DNA from: Climacium dendroides
Lineage: Eukaryota; Streptophyta; Bryopsida; Hypnales; Climaciaceae
NCBI GenBank assembly: GCA_950106755.1
Contig: OX467092.1
Location: 28,348,582 to 28,412,581, forward strand
DNA: 64,000 nucleotides
Direction of reading: 5' to 3'
Under the pieces are notes generated by a model. It did not search any database, was not told the origin of the DNA, and saw nothing but the letters and a program-made list of their open reading frames with translations. This document shows, piece by piece, positions 1-11,557 of this stretch. The position numbers and the translations under genes were made by a program. Numbering within the stretch: position 1 is the stretch's first letter; every line of letters starts with the position of its first letter.

Positions 1-160
1 TAACCAAAACGGAGATGTCACATACCAAAAGGACCATTGATCCTAATTGAGGCATTTCTTGTTATTTGTAACCAAATCCTGCATGTAGATAGGGTAGAAA
101 ACCAGAAATTGTACAAAATAACCATGTTAGTAGAAATTGCCCAACTTGTCTAAACCTGCT
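1..160. other. flank of unit A, nothing coding seen
   Basis: No ORF or recognisable domain is visible. If unit A were inserted into gag-like copy B, this stretch should continue B's reading frame, but its reverse translation does not resemble the gag family. Either the insertion was accompanied by a deletion or this is unrelated older sequence. Confidence 0.3.
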
Positions 161-3100
161 TGTCGTAGCACAGGAAAGCAAAAATCCTTCTCTAAGGCTC
201 AATATTTTTTAAAAGAGGCCTTAAAGTGACTCGAGTATCGTTCCCACGAAGATCGAATTTCCTAGGTTCACAATTACCAGAAAATGGTAGAGTGATGGTC
301 ACGAGACACATAAACACAAAATCCCAAGCAAAACAATAGACCGGAACTTCCACTTGGCCTCTTTGTTTCCTTGGACAAACACGACCGGATCCCTCCGGTC
401 CAACAATTACTAATACACTTTAGACCGGATCTTCCCGATCTAACAACACTGACCGGATCCAATCCGGTCTAACACCCACTTGTTTATCACAAAGACTCTC
501 TAACTGGTTAGTTTACTACCCTACGGCTTTACACTACCCTGTAACTCTCCCAACACTTCTATTCACATACCTTTGGTAGTTACATATATTTACGTTTTAC
601 AGACTGTAACCGGAATCCGCGTTTCCACAGATCTAACCTTTACCTCTAGTATTCACATCCGGTCTAGATCTCTACTTGTAACCATGTCGAGTTCAACCTC
701 TCGAAGAGGGATCTGCTTAATTGGGATTTAGGAAGGAAGCTTAACTCCTACCCTCCGATTTTAAAGTGTCAGAAGTTTCACTATATGATCAAACTTTCAA
801 AAATAAACTTTCAAATTCTACAAATGAAAAAACAGACCGTCCTCACAACTGGAAAGGAAACGCAGTCGTGTCCAACAGGTCACGCAAGCCGGTCTAATTC
901 CTCCTAACCAATGCTACAACGACAGCCTACTGAGTTAGTTCTAAATCCGGTCTAAACTAGCAGGGACAATAAGGAGAAATGAGCACTGCGGAGGTATGCT
1001 AACCCTTACTCTTTCCGGAGAGTGGTCCTCAATCCGTACTCCTTCCGAGTCCATTCCTAGTCCACACTAGAGATCCCTTCTGCCTCCATCCACACACACT
1101 AATTCAATACTGAACCGGATAAACTCAGCATCAGGGTACACTTTGTATCCACTTACACTCACTTTCTAGCCTAGACTTCCAAAACACGGATAAGTGTCAA
1201 GTACACACAACTATGATTTGTTTCAATCACACCAAGAGCGAACTCCCAGGTACTCATGAATATAAGAAGGTAAGATAAAGATGCACACCGGGACCAAAGA
1301 AGTCCCGGATTTAAATACTAAACTACTCCCTCAAAATCCTAATCTAAAAGTAACGCCCCAGCCAATCAAGGCCAAACACGTTTCATTCCCTTATTATTTT
1401 CTAGCCCTGTTGACTTTCACTCAAACTCCCACTACTTCCGCTAAAAGTGGATCTCAGATCCTATAATTACGGATCCGGTCACTTTCCAACTACTAGTGGC
1501 CATGTCACTCAAAAAGTAAACTTCCTAATTATGTACAGCTATCCCAAAACTTCAAATTTTCACCACCCTATCCTCAGAAATTTACCCTACGTAACTTTCT
1601 AAGTTCTTAACTTCTTCGCGGCCGGCTTCTTTCCGGTTCCGGTCTTCTGTCCCTGGCGTACCTTACTCCGAGCGGCAAGCTTCTTCTTCTTGGATGCTGC
1701 AGCCTTAGTCGCCCGAGTCTCTGCCAGTGCTTGATTCGGGTCAGAATACGGCTCCGAGTCTTCCTCAATACCGGACTCTTCATCCTCGTCCTCTTCTTCT
1801 TCTTCCTCCTCGTCATCGTCCTCTTCTTCTGTGTTGACATAATTGAAGGCTTCTTCTTCTACGTAGTTGGTGTGGGCGGAACATTGGCCCTAGTACTCTG
1901 AGGAGTGGTTTCCTCAATCGTTCTACCCTTCCCGGATCCTTGTCCCTGTGATCCGGTCTTCCTTTCCTCTATTGACCCAATTTCGCTTCCCAAAGCTAAG
2001 TTGAATAGGGTGGAAGAAAATACCTTCTGTGTCTTTGCAGGATGAGTCGGAGAGACTGGAGATAACTCACTTAGGTCGATAAACTTGGTGCTCAGCCTTG
2101 ATTTGGGCACATTCTTCTTCTCGGACGGTTCCGGTCCAGATCTTGTCTTCTCTTCAGCTGCAGCCTTCACCTCTTCCGGTACTTCCCTTGCCTTGCTTGT
2201 TGTCTCCACTTCTCCAGTCTTCTCTTCCTCAACAACTTCTACTGCTCGCGCTGCATTAAGAGCAACGTCCGTTACTTCCCCCAGTAGGGAAGTCATTTCT
2301 CCTTTAGGCTCTGACCGGATGGAAGAGCTTGGCACGTCCTCCATCTTGTCCTTCGCCTGTACTTCTTCTTCGGTGACCGGAAGGGGTGTTGGTGCGAGTT
2401 CCGGTTCCGTTTCCGGTCTCTACTCCCGCTCTCTTCGTTCTTCTACATCCTTCATCACCTCGCGCAGTAGCTCTACTATTGCCTCCATCTTGCGGTGGTA
2501 GGACACTAACGCCATCATCAGGTTGGTTGGAATTTGCTTTCTGGTCTCCATCACCTTCTCGTCAAACAACATTGCTTTGTTGATAACTTCGCCCGGATTG
2601 CCAATAAACTCCCAGATCGCCTGAAGGTTCTTTGCGGCTGTCTTGGAGAATTTCCTCTGCTGGTCCATTTCTTCTCTCTTCTCCTCCAACTCCCTCGTTA
2701 GCTGGTCCACCTTACTCACGACTTCGCTCAGCTCTTTCTTCACCGCCTCCTTCATCTTCCGGTCCAGTTGGGCAACGAGTTGCTGCGGCTGACTGATCTT
2801 CAGCAGTTGACATAGTTCTTGAATGGTCTCCTGGCTCTTCCCGTACTGGACCCGGAATTCACTGAGTTCCCTCACAATTCGACCTAGGGGATCCTGGTTC
2901 CAGACCGGATCGAGTCCCTTACTACCTTCTCCTATTTTTGAGTCTTTCTCTTTCCGGTCCTGCCTCCTCCACTGAGACTTAGCTTCCTCGACCGGTATAG
3001 TGTCTGCCTCTGAATCTTCTTCTTCCTGTCCGGCTTCCTCATCTGGGTCTTCTATCTCGAATTCTGACATGGCTTTGGCCGTATCGTATGAATCTAACTC

Positions 3101-4432
3101 TCTATTTGTAAGCCAGCCATGTGCTTGATACAAGTGGTAGAGAAAAGGGATTATAGGGGAAGGCTTAGACTTCCCTATACCTCCTACCAATCTCTTGATC
3201 TGATCTCTCATCACTACGCCCCAATCTACTTTCCGATCACCCGACAGTGCACCGAAAATAATGTTCGCCAAGGTGATCGTAATCCTGTTTGGCCGCTTTG
3301 GACTAAGGATGGCTGCTAGATACTTCATTAAACGTTTCTCCCTACCATTTATGCACTCTGCCACAGGGAAACCATCCTTCTTTGTTGGGGGATTCTGGAA
3401 CTTACCCACGTAGAAGCGATCCGTTCGGGAAGCCGGTCCCTTGTCCGTCTTCTTGAAATCGTACGTCTCCCTCCACAGCGTTGGAGTCCAGTCTTTAGGC
3501 CGGCTTCTCGACGTCCCCTTCCACTTCCTTAGCGGCACGCCGATTACCTCCCTCACGATCTCCTTGTCTTTCAAATTCCATGGTCGAGCTAGAAATCTCT
3601 CACACCCCATCTGTCGGAGGTTTTCTTCTAGCTCTGCTTTCTCTCGTGGATCTGCTAGTACCACCGGCTTCACCATGCGCAAGGATACAGCTACCTCTTC
3701 TCTCACCATCGTGGGCTGTTCTTTCAAACCCTTTCAGTGACCGGAATCACTATTTGGAGTCTCACAATCACTTGCACTCTAGTCTTCCTAATCCGCTCAA
3801 GGACCCTCCTCAAAAGTCGCCTCACCAGTACACTCCTAACTCCACACTCATACGTGAACTTCTAAGCAAACTCTCCTCTCGAGACCCGTCTGTCCTTAAT
3901 CCAGTCCGTAAACTGAGCCCGTAACTTCTTCTCTTTGGCTGACATATAAGTACACCTCGATTGCTCCTCACCAATCTCTTCTCAAGGTAGCTTCCGCGCA
4001 AAAGGAGGTCTGAGCTACCTGCCCCTCCTATTTCTAGGGCTACACTCACCCAGGCCGTTACAGGTGACCGTTTTCCCCAAAATAGACCCGCTCTCAAGTA
4101 TGGTCTAGAATTAGGTAGGCACCCGTTACACCCGGATTGCCTATCTTCCGTTTTCAATCTCCGGTCTTCTATTTTATTCCGGTTTCCGGTTTCTAATAAA
4201 AATCACTCTGACCTACTCCTGACTATCTATGCCGTTTCCGGACTTTCGGTTTCTAGTTTCCGGTTACTTTTGTTAACACTATTCTCTATTCTAAAGTAAC
4301 CCTATTCCGGTATTCGGTCCCTAACTACTTACGGTCTACTTTTCTAAAGAAAAACAAAAAAATAGGGAGTAAAAAGTTCTATTCCCTTTATTTCCCTTCT
4401 AAACCTAAAGACTGGATTTCCGTGCTCCCACA
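161..4432 (-). mobile_element. TG...CA gag-only unit A (4.3 kb)
   Basis: Read on the minus strand, the unit opens with TGTGGGAGCACGG at 4432, matching the TGTGGGAATGTG start of unit D. It closes near 161 with a CTACGACA-type end, close to D's CGCTACA. Just inside the 3' end is CGTTCCCACGA, also present in the 3' parts of units C and D. The unit holds one gag-like ORF and no recognisable pol. The flanking bases are ACTGC at 4433-4437 and CCTGC at 155-159, so a 5-bp target duplication is plausible but imperfect and leaves one extra T at the edge. No terminal direct or inverted repeat longer than 2-3 bp was found. The 4432 boundary is firm because it interrupts the reading frame of copy B; the 161 boundary is tentative. 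Confidence 0.6.
1599..3727 (-). pseudogene. gag-like coiled-coil protein, copy A
   Basis: This is the best preserved member of a family present in about five loci here. The N-terminal 170 residues carry the family signatures: a cysteine-containing NLRQMGC-type motif, W-T-P-T-LWR..YDF, SRTDRF..GKF, KDGFPV.EC, REKR....L..IL.PKRP and IFGAL.G.RKVDW. A Pro/Glu/Asp-rich hinge follows, then a long coiled coil at about residues 270-430. The first open stretch runs from 3727 to 2420. After an in-frame TAG it continues to 1859, and past a one-base frame change it ends in an acidic then Lys-rich tail at about 1599. The fold of the first domain recalls plant transposon 'putative plant transposon protein' (PF20167-like) domains, from memory. 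A role as a retroelement Gag is inferred from context. No zinc knuckle is present. Confidence 0.6.
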
Positions 4433-4830
4433 ACTGCATATCCGTCCTTAGAGTTTGGGACACCATGGAACTTGCCTTGGATGAATTTATCCTTTCGGCT
4501 AGCCATTCCAAGACCCCCTACCCGGAAATCATACACCGCCCTCCAGACCTTTTCAGTCCAGAAGGACGAATTCCTTCTCAAGGTGTTGTCGAACTTGTTG
4601 GACAACTTGTCCAAGAGTTCCTTCACCACCCGCTCATCTCGGAATCCCTAGGGTTTCTCGACAAACCCTTGGCAACCCATAGAAGTTAAGTCTTCTATGA
4701 GTTGGGCCTTTTCTTGTTCGTCAGAGAGACTCACCGGAACTACCTTCCGGAGCTTTACCTTGACCGGAACGAAATTAGTCGACCCTGCTCTCTTTCTACA
4801 GATCAACGGCATAGAGCTGGGTCCTTTCAC
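4433..4830 (-). pseudogene. gag-like protein, copy B, cut by unit A
   Basis: Two collinear frames (4830-4648 and 4629-4433) match the N-terminus of copy A: a LIEDLTSMGCQGF block, WRAVYDF, SRKDKF..GKF and NSKDGYAV. They are separated by a TAG where copies A, C and D have the Trp of a PW motif, so it is a W-to-stop change. The reading frame ends abruptly at 4432/4433, exactly where unit A begins, so the 3' two thirds are displaced or lost. Upstream (4830-5300) is a CCGG-rich leader like those before copies C and D. Not functional. Confidence 0.6.
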
Positions 4831-5299
4831 ACGGATTCCTTTCCGATTCTACCTCACCCTCTCCTAGCCGCACGTCCTGTTCTTCACTTTCTCTCTTTGA
4901 TCTCAACCGGAAGTAGTGTCACACACTATCAAACCCTACAAATACGCTCTCATACCACACAAAGGCACAGGGCGCTGAAAACCACACAAGGAGCGCCCAA
5001 ATCACAAGGAAATGAAAAGAGATAAGACTGGCAAGTTTAGTCCTTAAATAGTCTCAGGTACTACCCTAGTCATTATGACTATTTTCGATTCTGGCGGCTT
5101 AACATCCGGTCTAACCCTAATCCGGTTCATAGGTTAATTTTGGATGGGTTTCCGGTTTCCACCAATTTGAATTTTGGACTGGATTGGATCCAGTCTATCT
5201 ACTATTTCATTTTCTGTATATATTTCCGATTTTCCTACAGCTTGTACTCAGATCCAGTTCTTCTTCACTAATTTCCACTCCAAATTCTGGATAAGCTAA

Positions 5300-6249
5300 A
5301 CAAAACCAAAAATTCACGTTGCGACACTTACCAAAGCTTCAAGGAGGAGAGAGGAGGGAGACCAACCCCTTCTATAGTATTCTCTGTGGTATTCAACAGA
5401 CCCCCCCCCCGTTCTAGATCGAAGGAAGTCCTTGGATAACCTTGGGTTGTGGAAAACCACCTAGTACTTCCAACCTAAATCGCCAAGTTACGTCACCGTT
5501 TTGACTCCCGAACTTCCAACCGGTGTAACTTTGCACTGAGAGCTCCAAATCCAACATGCGAGCCCATTTTAGACATTTACGTGACAATTAGATGCCGATG
5601 GACTTCTCTTTTGTCTCATTTAGACAAGTTCTTGCAAAGTTATGGCCTTCTAAAGATTTGGGTTCACTAGGGGAGGCGTCACACTTTCACCACGGTTCTT
5701 GTATTGGCTATAACTTTTGACTCATGTCTACTTTCTTATAGGAAAGTGTCACAGCACCACTAGGACCTAGTCAACTTTGGACTGTCATAACTTTTAACTC
5801 ACAATTCCGAATTGTGCGATCTGTGCGCCATTAGAAACATATTGTCAAGAGCTTTTCAAAAATGTATGACATTCTATCGTCCACTTCAAAACTAGGGCAT
5901 CATTACATCCTATTTAATCAGGAGTCTCTCAAATCTCCCTACATAGTCTATTGCAAGGCTTGGGAAGCCACCTCCAACGTCCCCTTTAGCGCACTAAGGT
6001 TCATTGGACACCCCAAGAAGATAGGGGTGTGACATGGATGGAGGAAGTTTGAAATATTGATTAATGGTCATACTTCATTCATTAATAACTTTCACTATAA
6101 TAGTTCAAATTAGAAGTACTTTACCATTTTGGAATGTTCAAATCAAATTTTGTAAGGTTCAAATCAAATTTTGTAAGGATCAAATATAAAAATTCTAATA
6201 TAATAACTAACTAGAAGTCATTCAACGCATGTAGTAACAAGGCAAGTTG
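5300..6249. other. non-coding stretch, unidentified repeat-like DNA
   Basis: No supported gene. It holds a poly-C run at about 5401-5411 and two adjacent 21-bp copies of a GGTTCAAATCAAATTTTGTAA-type motif at about 6142-6180. It may include outer LTR sequence of the methyltransferase-bearing gypsy element to its right, but no LTR boundary could be proved. Confidence 0.3.
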
Positions 6250-6353
6250 TCGTGTAAACAAAGATCATTCTACACAATAGATCAAGTGCCACAATCAACA
6301 TCTAAAATACCATAGCAAAACAAAGCTAGAATGTGCAACAAACACACCCTCAA
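6250..6353 (-). repeat. 104-bp direct repeat, distal copy
   Basis: Nearly identical to 6701-6806 (start GTAAACAAAGATC, end ACACACCCTCAAA). The two copies flank a 347-bp segment that recurs at 15101-15442. Probably part of the 3' LTR region of the gypsy element, rearranged by insertion or recombination. Confidence 0.75.
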
Positions 6354-6700
6354 AGAGAAACTAAGAATCTACACACACAAAGTCAAGCGGCTCTCACTCC
6401 ACAAAGGAAGAATCAAAGAGTGCAAACATAAGAGAAGAAGTGAAGCTTTACTAAATGATAGAACCATCATCTCCAAGCAAAGCAAAAACACACAACTCTC
6501 TCTCAAAAATGCTCACAAAACTTGACTTGACAAGAATGCCAAGTCAAGGAACTCTCTCCACCTTAAGCTTCAAACCCTAAGGTGGATGAACTATAACAAG
6601 TGGATGAAATCCATCCCTACTAAGGTAAATTCTCCAAAAAGTCCACCTAACACTACATCTAGATGCCATGTGGCTACGATGTCACCTCACGTGACAACTG
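6354..6700 (-). repeat. 347-bp repeat, left copy
   Basis: Near-identical to 15101-15442, in the same orientation. The two copies bracket the whole minus-strand gypsy coding region, which is the geometry of LTRs. In minus orientation both begin TGTCACGTGAGGTGACATCG. The right copy lacks the 104-bp flanks seen here, so the LTR interpretation is only partly satisfied. Confidence 0.75.
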
Positions 6701-6806
6701 TCATGTAAACAAAGATCGTTCTACACAATAGATCGAGTGCCACAATCAACATCTAAAATACCATAGCAAAACAAAGCTAGAATGTGCAACAAACACACCC
6801 TCAAAT
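6701..6806 (-). repeat. 104-bp direct repeat, proximal copy
   Basis: Second copy of the 6250-6353 sequence. It lies directly downstream (minus strand) of a polypurine run, so its TGAGGGTGTG start is a candidate 3' LTR beginning. Confidence 0.7.
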
Positions 6807-6807
6807 A

Positions 6808-6815
6808 CCCCCCCT
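6808..6815 (-). other. polypurine tract candidate
   Basis: Minus-strand run AGGGGGGG directly before TATTTGAGGGTG. It lies about 320 bp downstream of the pol stop, the expected place for plus-strand DNA priming at the 3' LTR border. Confidence 0.5.
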
Positions 6816-7135
6816 AGCGGATAAAGAGCCCCTCTATCCAACTAGGAACAAACACACACGTAGTTGGAGAAGACCTTCGGTGATGTAGCTACTACAACTA
6901 TATACCTTCAAGTCAATGTAGAGGTACAAAGATAGGCCAATCAAGTCGGTATGGAAGTGACTAAAGGATTGTAGGCTGGGTACAATGTGAGCCCCATCCT
7001 TAATCGCCTTCGACAATTTTTGAGTCGAATCCAATGGTCAATCTCACATAACTTGATGTCGTGAACCCATAAATAATACCCATTAACTGAATGGCAGCAT
7101 GATCACTAAAATGAATGTCAACTCCAGAAAAGTCT

Positions 7136-7624
7136 TCAAACGTTGGTAGAAGATTGTCTACAACAAGGACAAATCCAATTTCCAATAGGAAGTGTGGAAA
7201 GAGGAGGAGTCAAGCATGCCATATGCCATCCCCGTTGGCATTGGTCGCACAATAACATAGTAGTTGCCCCTTTCTTCTCACCACACACATAACACGAAAG
7301 ACCAACTGGTACAACAGCTAGTTCTGGATGTACAGACCCTTCAATAGGAAGATGACATGGAGCACAATTTTTAGAATGCTCTCGACATTCCCGTCCATCT
7401 TTGCCTTCAAGTAACAAAATACCACTAGGCAATATCGCCTTGACACGAAGAATGGTGCGTCCAGCTTTCACATCAAGGGTAGTAGGTGCCTCACGTTGGA
7501 GATAAACATAATCTCCCTTTGAAAATCTCCTCAATTGTGGCCGATAAGCTCCACTACGAATACAAGCATACCGTAAAGTATCACGATGTTGAGCAATGGA
7601 TAAGTTCTCCATAGCCATAGGCAT
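7136..7624 (-). pseudogene. integrase C-terminus with PHD finger
   Basis: Last open segment of the pol frame. Residues about 25-75 resemble the SH3-like integrase C-terminal fold (RRFSKGDYVYLQ, then RTILRVKAIL). After a Cys/His patch comes a complete C4HC3 PHD finger: Cys 111, 114, 126, 129, His 134, Cys 137, Cys 152 and Cys 155 of this segment, with the typical Trp two residues before the last CxxC. PHD fingers read histone H3 tails (K4 methylation state). Here the finger sits where chromoviruses carry a chromodomain, so a role in chromatin-targeted integration is a reasonable inference. The segment joins the integrase in frame across TGA at 7712 and two more stops at about 7640-7680. The element is therefore inactive as it stands, but the finger itself is undamaged. 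Confidence 0.85.
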
Positions 7625-7711
7625 GGCCTTTTTGAAAAACTCTGCTCAATCATTTAGACATTGTGCCTACATATCAGGGTCATCCAAATTGACAACTAGA
7701 GCTAACTTCTC

Positions 7712-9148
7712 TCATACTGAGCTGGGTAAAACTGGCTCCCGTCCATATAATAATTGGTAAAGGCTATAAGATGCCAATGATGCTTGCCTGCTAAAACGAT
7801 AGCCCATAGCAATCCATGGCAATATCAAGTCCCAATCACGATGATTGCCATGAAGCAATCCATACTTTTGTAAACCACGCTTAACTGTTTGAACAACCCG
7901 CTCAGTTAAGCCATCCGCCTCTAGATGATCCCTAGAGGTAGTACGGTGATCTATTAGGGCCTTAGTACATAATTCCTCAAATGAACCAAGGAATTCTCGC
8001 CCTTGATCAGTCAACACCTCAGCGGGAGCTCCAAAATGTGATAAAACACGATCAAGAAAAGCCATAGCCGCTAATTCTGAAGAGTTTTGTGGTAGAGCAA
8101 CAAGTTCAATCCACTTGCTAAAATGTTCTACCATTACCAACACATATTTAGCTCCACGTGAGGTAACAACCAGCGGCCCAGCAAAATCTAATGACCAACG
8201 ATAGCCCAAGCCCATAATAGGTAAAGGCCTCAACTGTGGTGATAAGGTGTTAAAACTTGATCTAACTCGATCACACACCTCACACCGAGAAACATAATTG
8301 GCAACTTGTTGATGCATACCAATCCACCAATATTGGTTGCGTAACATAGAATGTATTCTACGCACTCCAAAATGTCCAAGGTCTTCATGTACGTGACGTA
8401 TCAAAGATGCCCTTTGATCTGGTTTTGGAACTATACGCCTAAATCCATCTGACCACACACGAAACAACAAACCGTTCTCCCAACGGAACCTTGCTGCACG
8501 ATGACCAACTCTATCCCGCTTTAAGGCAGAGATAGGTATAGAAAATGTCCCTTGTTGAAGTTTGTGCAAGACTACTTGGTCTTCCCACACATCACTAACA
8601 ACTTGGGCTCTATCAGATTCTTCATCTGATCTTGGTCCGGGCATCACAGATGCAAAACCTAATAACATAGTAAGGTATACCGCGGCATGCCATCCAGGAA
8701 CTACCTCTCTGTCACATTCTCCATGCCATCTAACTCCCGTCAAGTCCTCTTCTGAAAGGCTTGGATTACGAGAAAGTCCATCAGCATCCAAATTGGTAAT
8801 GCCGGCGCGATGGACAATGTCAAAATCATATTCTTGAAGCAACAACGCCCATCTAGCAAGTTTGCCAGTAAGTTTATCTGATTCCATGAGCCACTTCAAA
8901 GGTTGGTGATTTGTCACCAAAGTAAAACGTTGACCATATAAATAAGGACGAAAATGAGCGATGGCCCAAACTGTAGCCAAAGCTTCTCCTTCATAAGATG
9001 AATAGTTGGACTTTGCGCTATTATTGCTTCTAGAAGCAAATGCAATGACATATTCTCGTCCTTCATCATCCTTTTGTATTAAAACCGCTCCTAATCCCAC
9101 TACACTCCAATCAGTGTGTAATTGAAAGGATTTGGTAGGATCTGGCCT
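7712..9148 (-). pseudogene. RNase H and integrase domains of gypsy pol
   Basis: The RNase H part begins with TDWSVVGLGAVL (an Asp-containing first motif), then YEGEALATVWAI (catalytic Glu) and TNHQPL, ending in LDADGLSR. The integrase follows: an HHCC zinc domain (H.....HFG, CEVCD), then a DDE core with WSLDFAGPL (D), LTDQGREFLG (D) and DHLEADGLTER (E), closing with a LLYGREPVLP block typical of Ty3/gypsy integrases. It is joined in frame to the upstream RT across TGA at 9149 (an Arg CGA-to-TGA change is the simplest reading) and to the PHD segment downstream. The TNHQ in place of the usual TDHQ may weaken RNase H. Confidence 0.92.
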
Positions 9149-10489
9149 TCACAACATTGGAGTTGAGCTCAACTTTTGCTTCAATGTATCAAAAGCTTGC
9201 TTCTGCTCACGACCCCAAGTCCATGGTTGGTCTTTTCCCGTTAGTATCGTCAATGGCTTAGCAATCAAGCTAAAGTTCTTGACAAACCGGCGATAGTAAT
9301 TCGCCAAGCCAAGAAATGCTCGAAGCCGTGGCACATCAATAGGTGCAGGGATCTTTTCCAATGCATCTACCTTTGCTTGTTGCACTCCAAGACCTCCTGG
9401 CACAATCATATGGCCTAAATATGACAATCGATCATGGAAGAATCTACACTTACCATGATGCAAGCGTAATCCCCATTGTTGTAATCGTTCAAATATTGCT
9501 TGTAAATGTTTGACATGCTCCTGAGGATTGCTACTAAAGATGATGACATCATCAATGTAGCATCTAGCAAATGGTAGTCCAGCCAAAACTCGGTCCATTA
9601 CCCTTTGAAACTCAGCTGGTGCATTCTTTAGACCAAATGGAAGAAACTTCCAATGATAAAGTTGATCTTTTCCATCTTGATCAACTCCCTAGAATGCTGT
9701 TTTAACTCGATCTCCCACAAGCAATGGCAATTGGTGATAACCAGATCGCAAGTCCAAAGTACTAAAAACCCATGAGAATCCCACTGCATCAAATATCTCT
9801 TCTGGCATGGGCATTGGATACCGGTCTGACTTGGTCTTACGATTCACTGGGTGGTAATCTCCACACATTCGTTTTTCCGTCCAATTACCAAATATATCCT
9901 TCTTAGAAGGCATAACCGTAGCACAAGCGTACTCGCCATTAGAAAGTTCAATCAAGCCCACAACCAATAACTCTCGACAACGAGTTTGAACACCTTCTCT
10001 TTCTAATACACTCAGTCTGTAAGGGCGCCTAAAGATTGGATGATCATCCTCCAATTGAATATGAATAGGCTTGCCTTTATAGCCCTCAAGCTCTTCCAAT
10101 TTAAATGCAAAACAACTACGATACGAGCGAATAAAAGCTCGCACCTTTCGTGCTTCGGCACCAGTAAAATTTGGCCCCAATTCCAATGGCCAATCATCAA
10201 ACTCAGTGGTCACCTTTTCAATTGATGGAATACCACTGTATGCCGGCACGGCCCTTGATTGCTAATCTATAAGAGGCGCAATTTTTGTGCCCCAAACTTC
10301 CTCGCTTGAAGTTAAATGAAGAGCTTCAACTTGACAATTTGTATGAGACTTGGTAGTATCCAGAGGAAGTAGAGTATCATGCATAAATACCCGTGAAAAC
10401 ATCTCTTGGGCATTTACTTTTCCAAACTCTTGAGCCAAAGCAGCAAAAACACGTTGAGCACGAAGTTCTTCTACTGCTTGTTGCTTCAA
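9149..10489 (-). pseudogene. reverse transcriptase domain of gypsy pol
   Basis: In-frame segments 10489-10262, 10249-9689 and about 9680-9149. The RT shows the block HPIFRRPYRLS, then MCGDYHPVNRKT, FSTLDLRSGYHQL, the FLPFGLKNAPAEFQRVM block, the catalytic CYIDDVIIFS and KCRFF..LSYLGHMI. The connection domain ends in FLGLANYYRRFV and KPLTIL. TAG at 9689 replaces a position that is usually Trp or Gly before the fingers/palm junction, and TAG at 10262 separates the leader. Both are single-base transitions. The first segment (10489-10262) is a linker between methyltransferase and RT with no recognised domain. Confidence 0.93.
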
Positions 10490-10558
10490 ATGAAAAAATA
10501 GTTTAGACTCCTCAATCTCAATGGGTTTTGGCTCTACTGCCCCCTGACCATTGCTTTC

Positions 10559-11557
10559 TTACCTCTGAGTAAGCAAATGGCCATCATAATGACGCTGAAT
10601 AGCCAGACATGTGTCAATAACCCATACAAGGGTATTGAGATCCATAACTTGGCCTAAAAGAAAACGTCGTTGACCTTCTGTAAGGTCGGTAGCAGCAGTG
10701 GTACCAGTCAAAAAACTCATAACACGTTCACGCTCATCTACATTAGGTTCTTCATGGATGTGGGAGATGCCACTCCAAATCATACCAGGACCACGTGCTC
10801 GAAATGCGAAAGAACTTGGATAAGTCACAAAGGTAGGGAAGGCAACTCGTGGTGCCCCCATCTTGTTCACACAAGCCAAAGGAGACTCATCGTCTTTAGA
10901 AACATCCAAAGGAACACGATGATCATCCAAAATATCAACCACCTTACGTCCAATAGGCTTCTTGATTCTTGAAAGAGATGCTGTAAGCACATTAGATGCA
11001 GCTAGGTTGGTCAAAATCCAACGTGGACGATGAGCATAGGAACCTAAAGCTGCAACATCTACAAAAGTTGAAGGGCCTAAAATTTGGTGAATATAATGCC
11101 CATCCTCGAGAACCTGTGACCTTGTATCACCCAATGGAGGCACATTTTCGAAAATATATGCCGGTGGAGAAGATTGGTGGGTGTACCACCACTGTGTGAG
11201 CCAAAGCAAATCTGCGAAAAGACTAGGTCGTGGATCGTTAAGACCTCTACCCGCTCCAGCTCGTGAATGACCTTGGCAAGGCTACCCGGCAATAAGTAAA
11301 TCAATATGGTCCAACCTCCTCAAATCTTCATCACTAATGAGAGTGACATCTTGAGGAAGTTTGTTAAAACAACCATGAATAGCAGAAGGTGGAAGTTGCT
11401 CTGGATATAGAACCAACAATCGCTGGATATGATGACGAGCAGCTCGATTGGGTGTTATCCCATTATCCTTATGAATGTAGCGTTTAACTTTAAGTCCAGC
11501 TGCTAAAACAGCTGCCAAACCAGTTCCGATGCCCGCAAATAGCTCCACGAGGGTAAT
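10559..11557 (-). pseudogene. C5-cytosine DNA methyltransferase domain inside gypsy pol
   Basis: Motif I is VELFAGIGTGL (SAM binding), followed by KRYIHKDN. Motif IV is PCQGHSRAG, with the catalytic Cys. Motif VI is YIFENVPPL (ENV). Motif VIII is SYAHRPRW. The C-terminal part has a target-recognition-like region, then LTEGQRRFLLGQ (motif IX/X). The FAGIGTG and ENV spacing is closer to DNMT3/DRM than to MET1, by eye. The frame is complete except for TAG at 11282-11284, immediately before the PCQ motif, where Trp or Gln is expected. The domain lies between protease and RT in the same frame. Predicted reaction: transfer of methyl from SAM to carbon 5 of cytosine, perhaps on the element's own cDNA. 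A TAA at 10559 separates it from the RT linker. Confidence 0.9.

Noticed and set aside
2085..2583. Plus-strand ORFs opposite the gag-like genes (also at 37231, 38692 and 46468)
   Set aside because: They mirror charged or Ser-rich coding on the minus strand and have no independent motif; shadows.
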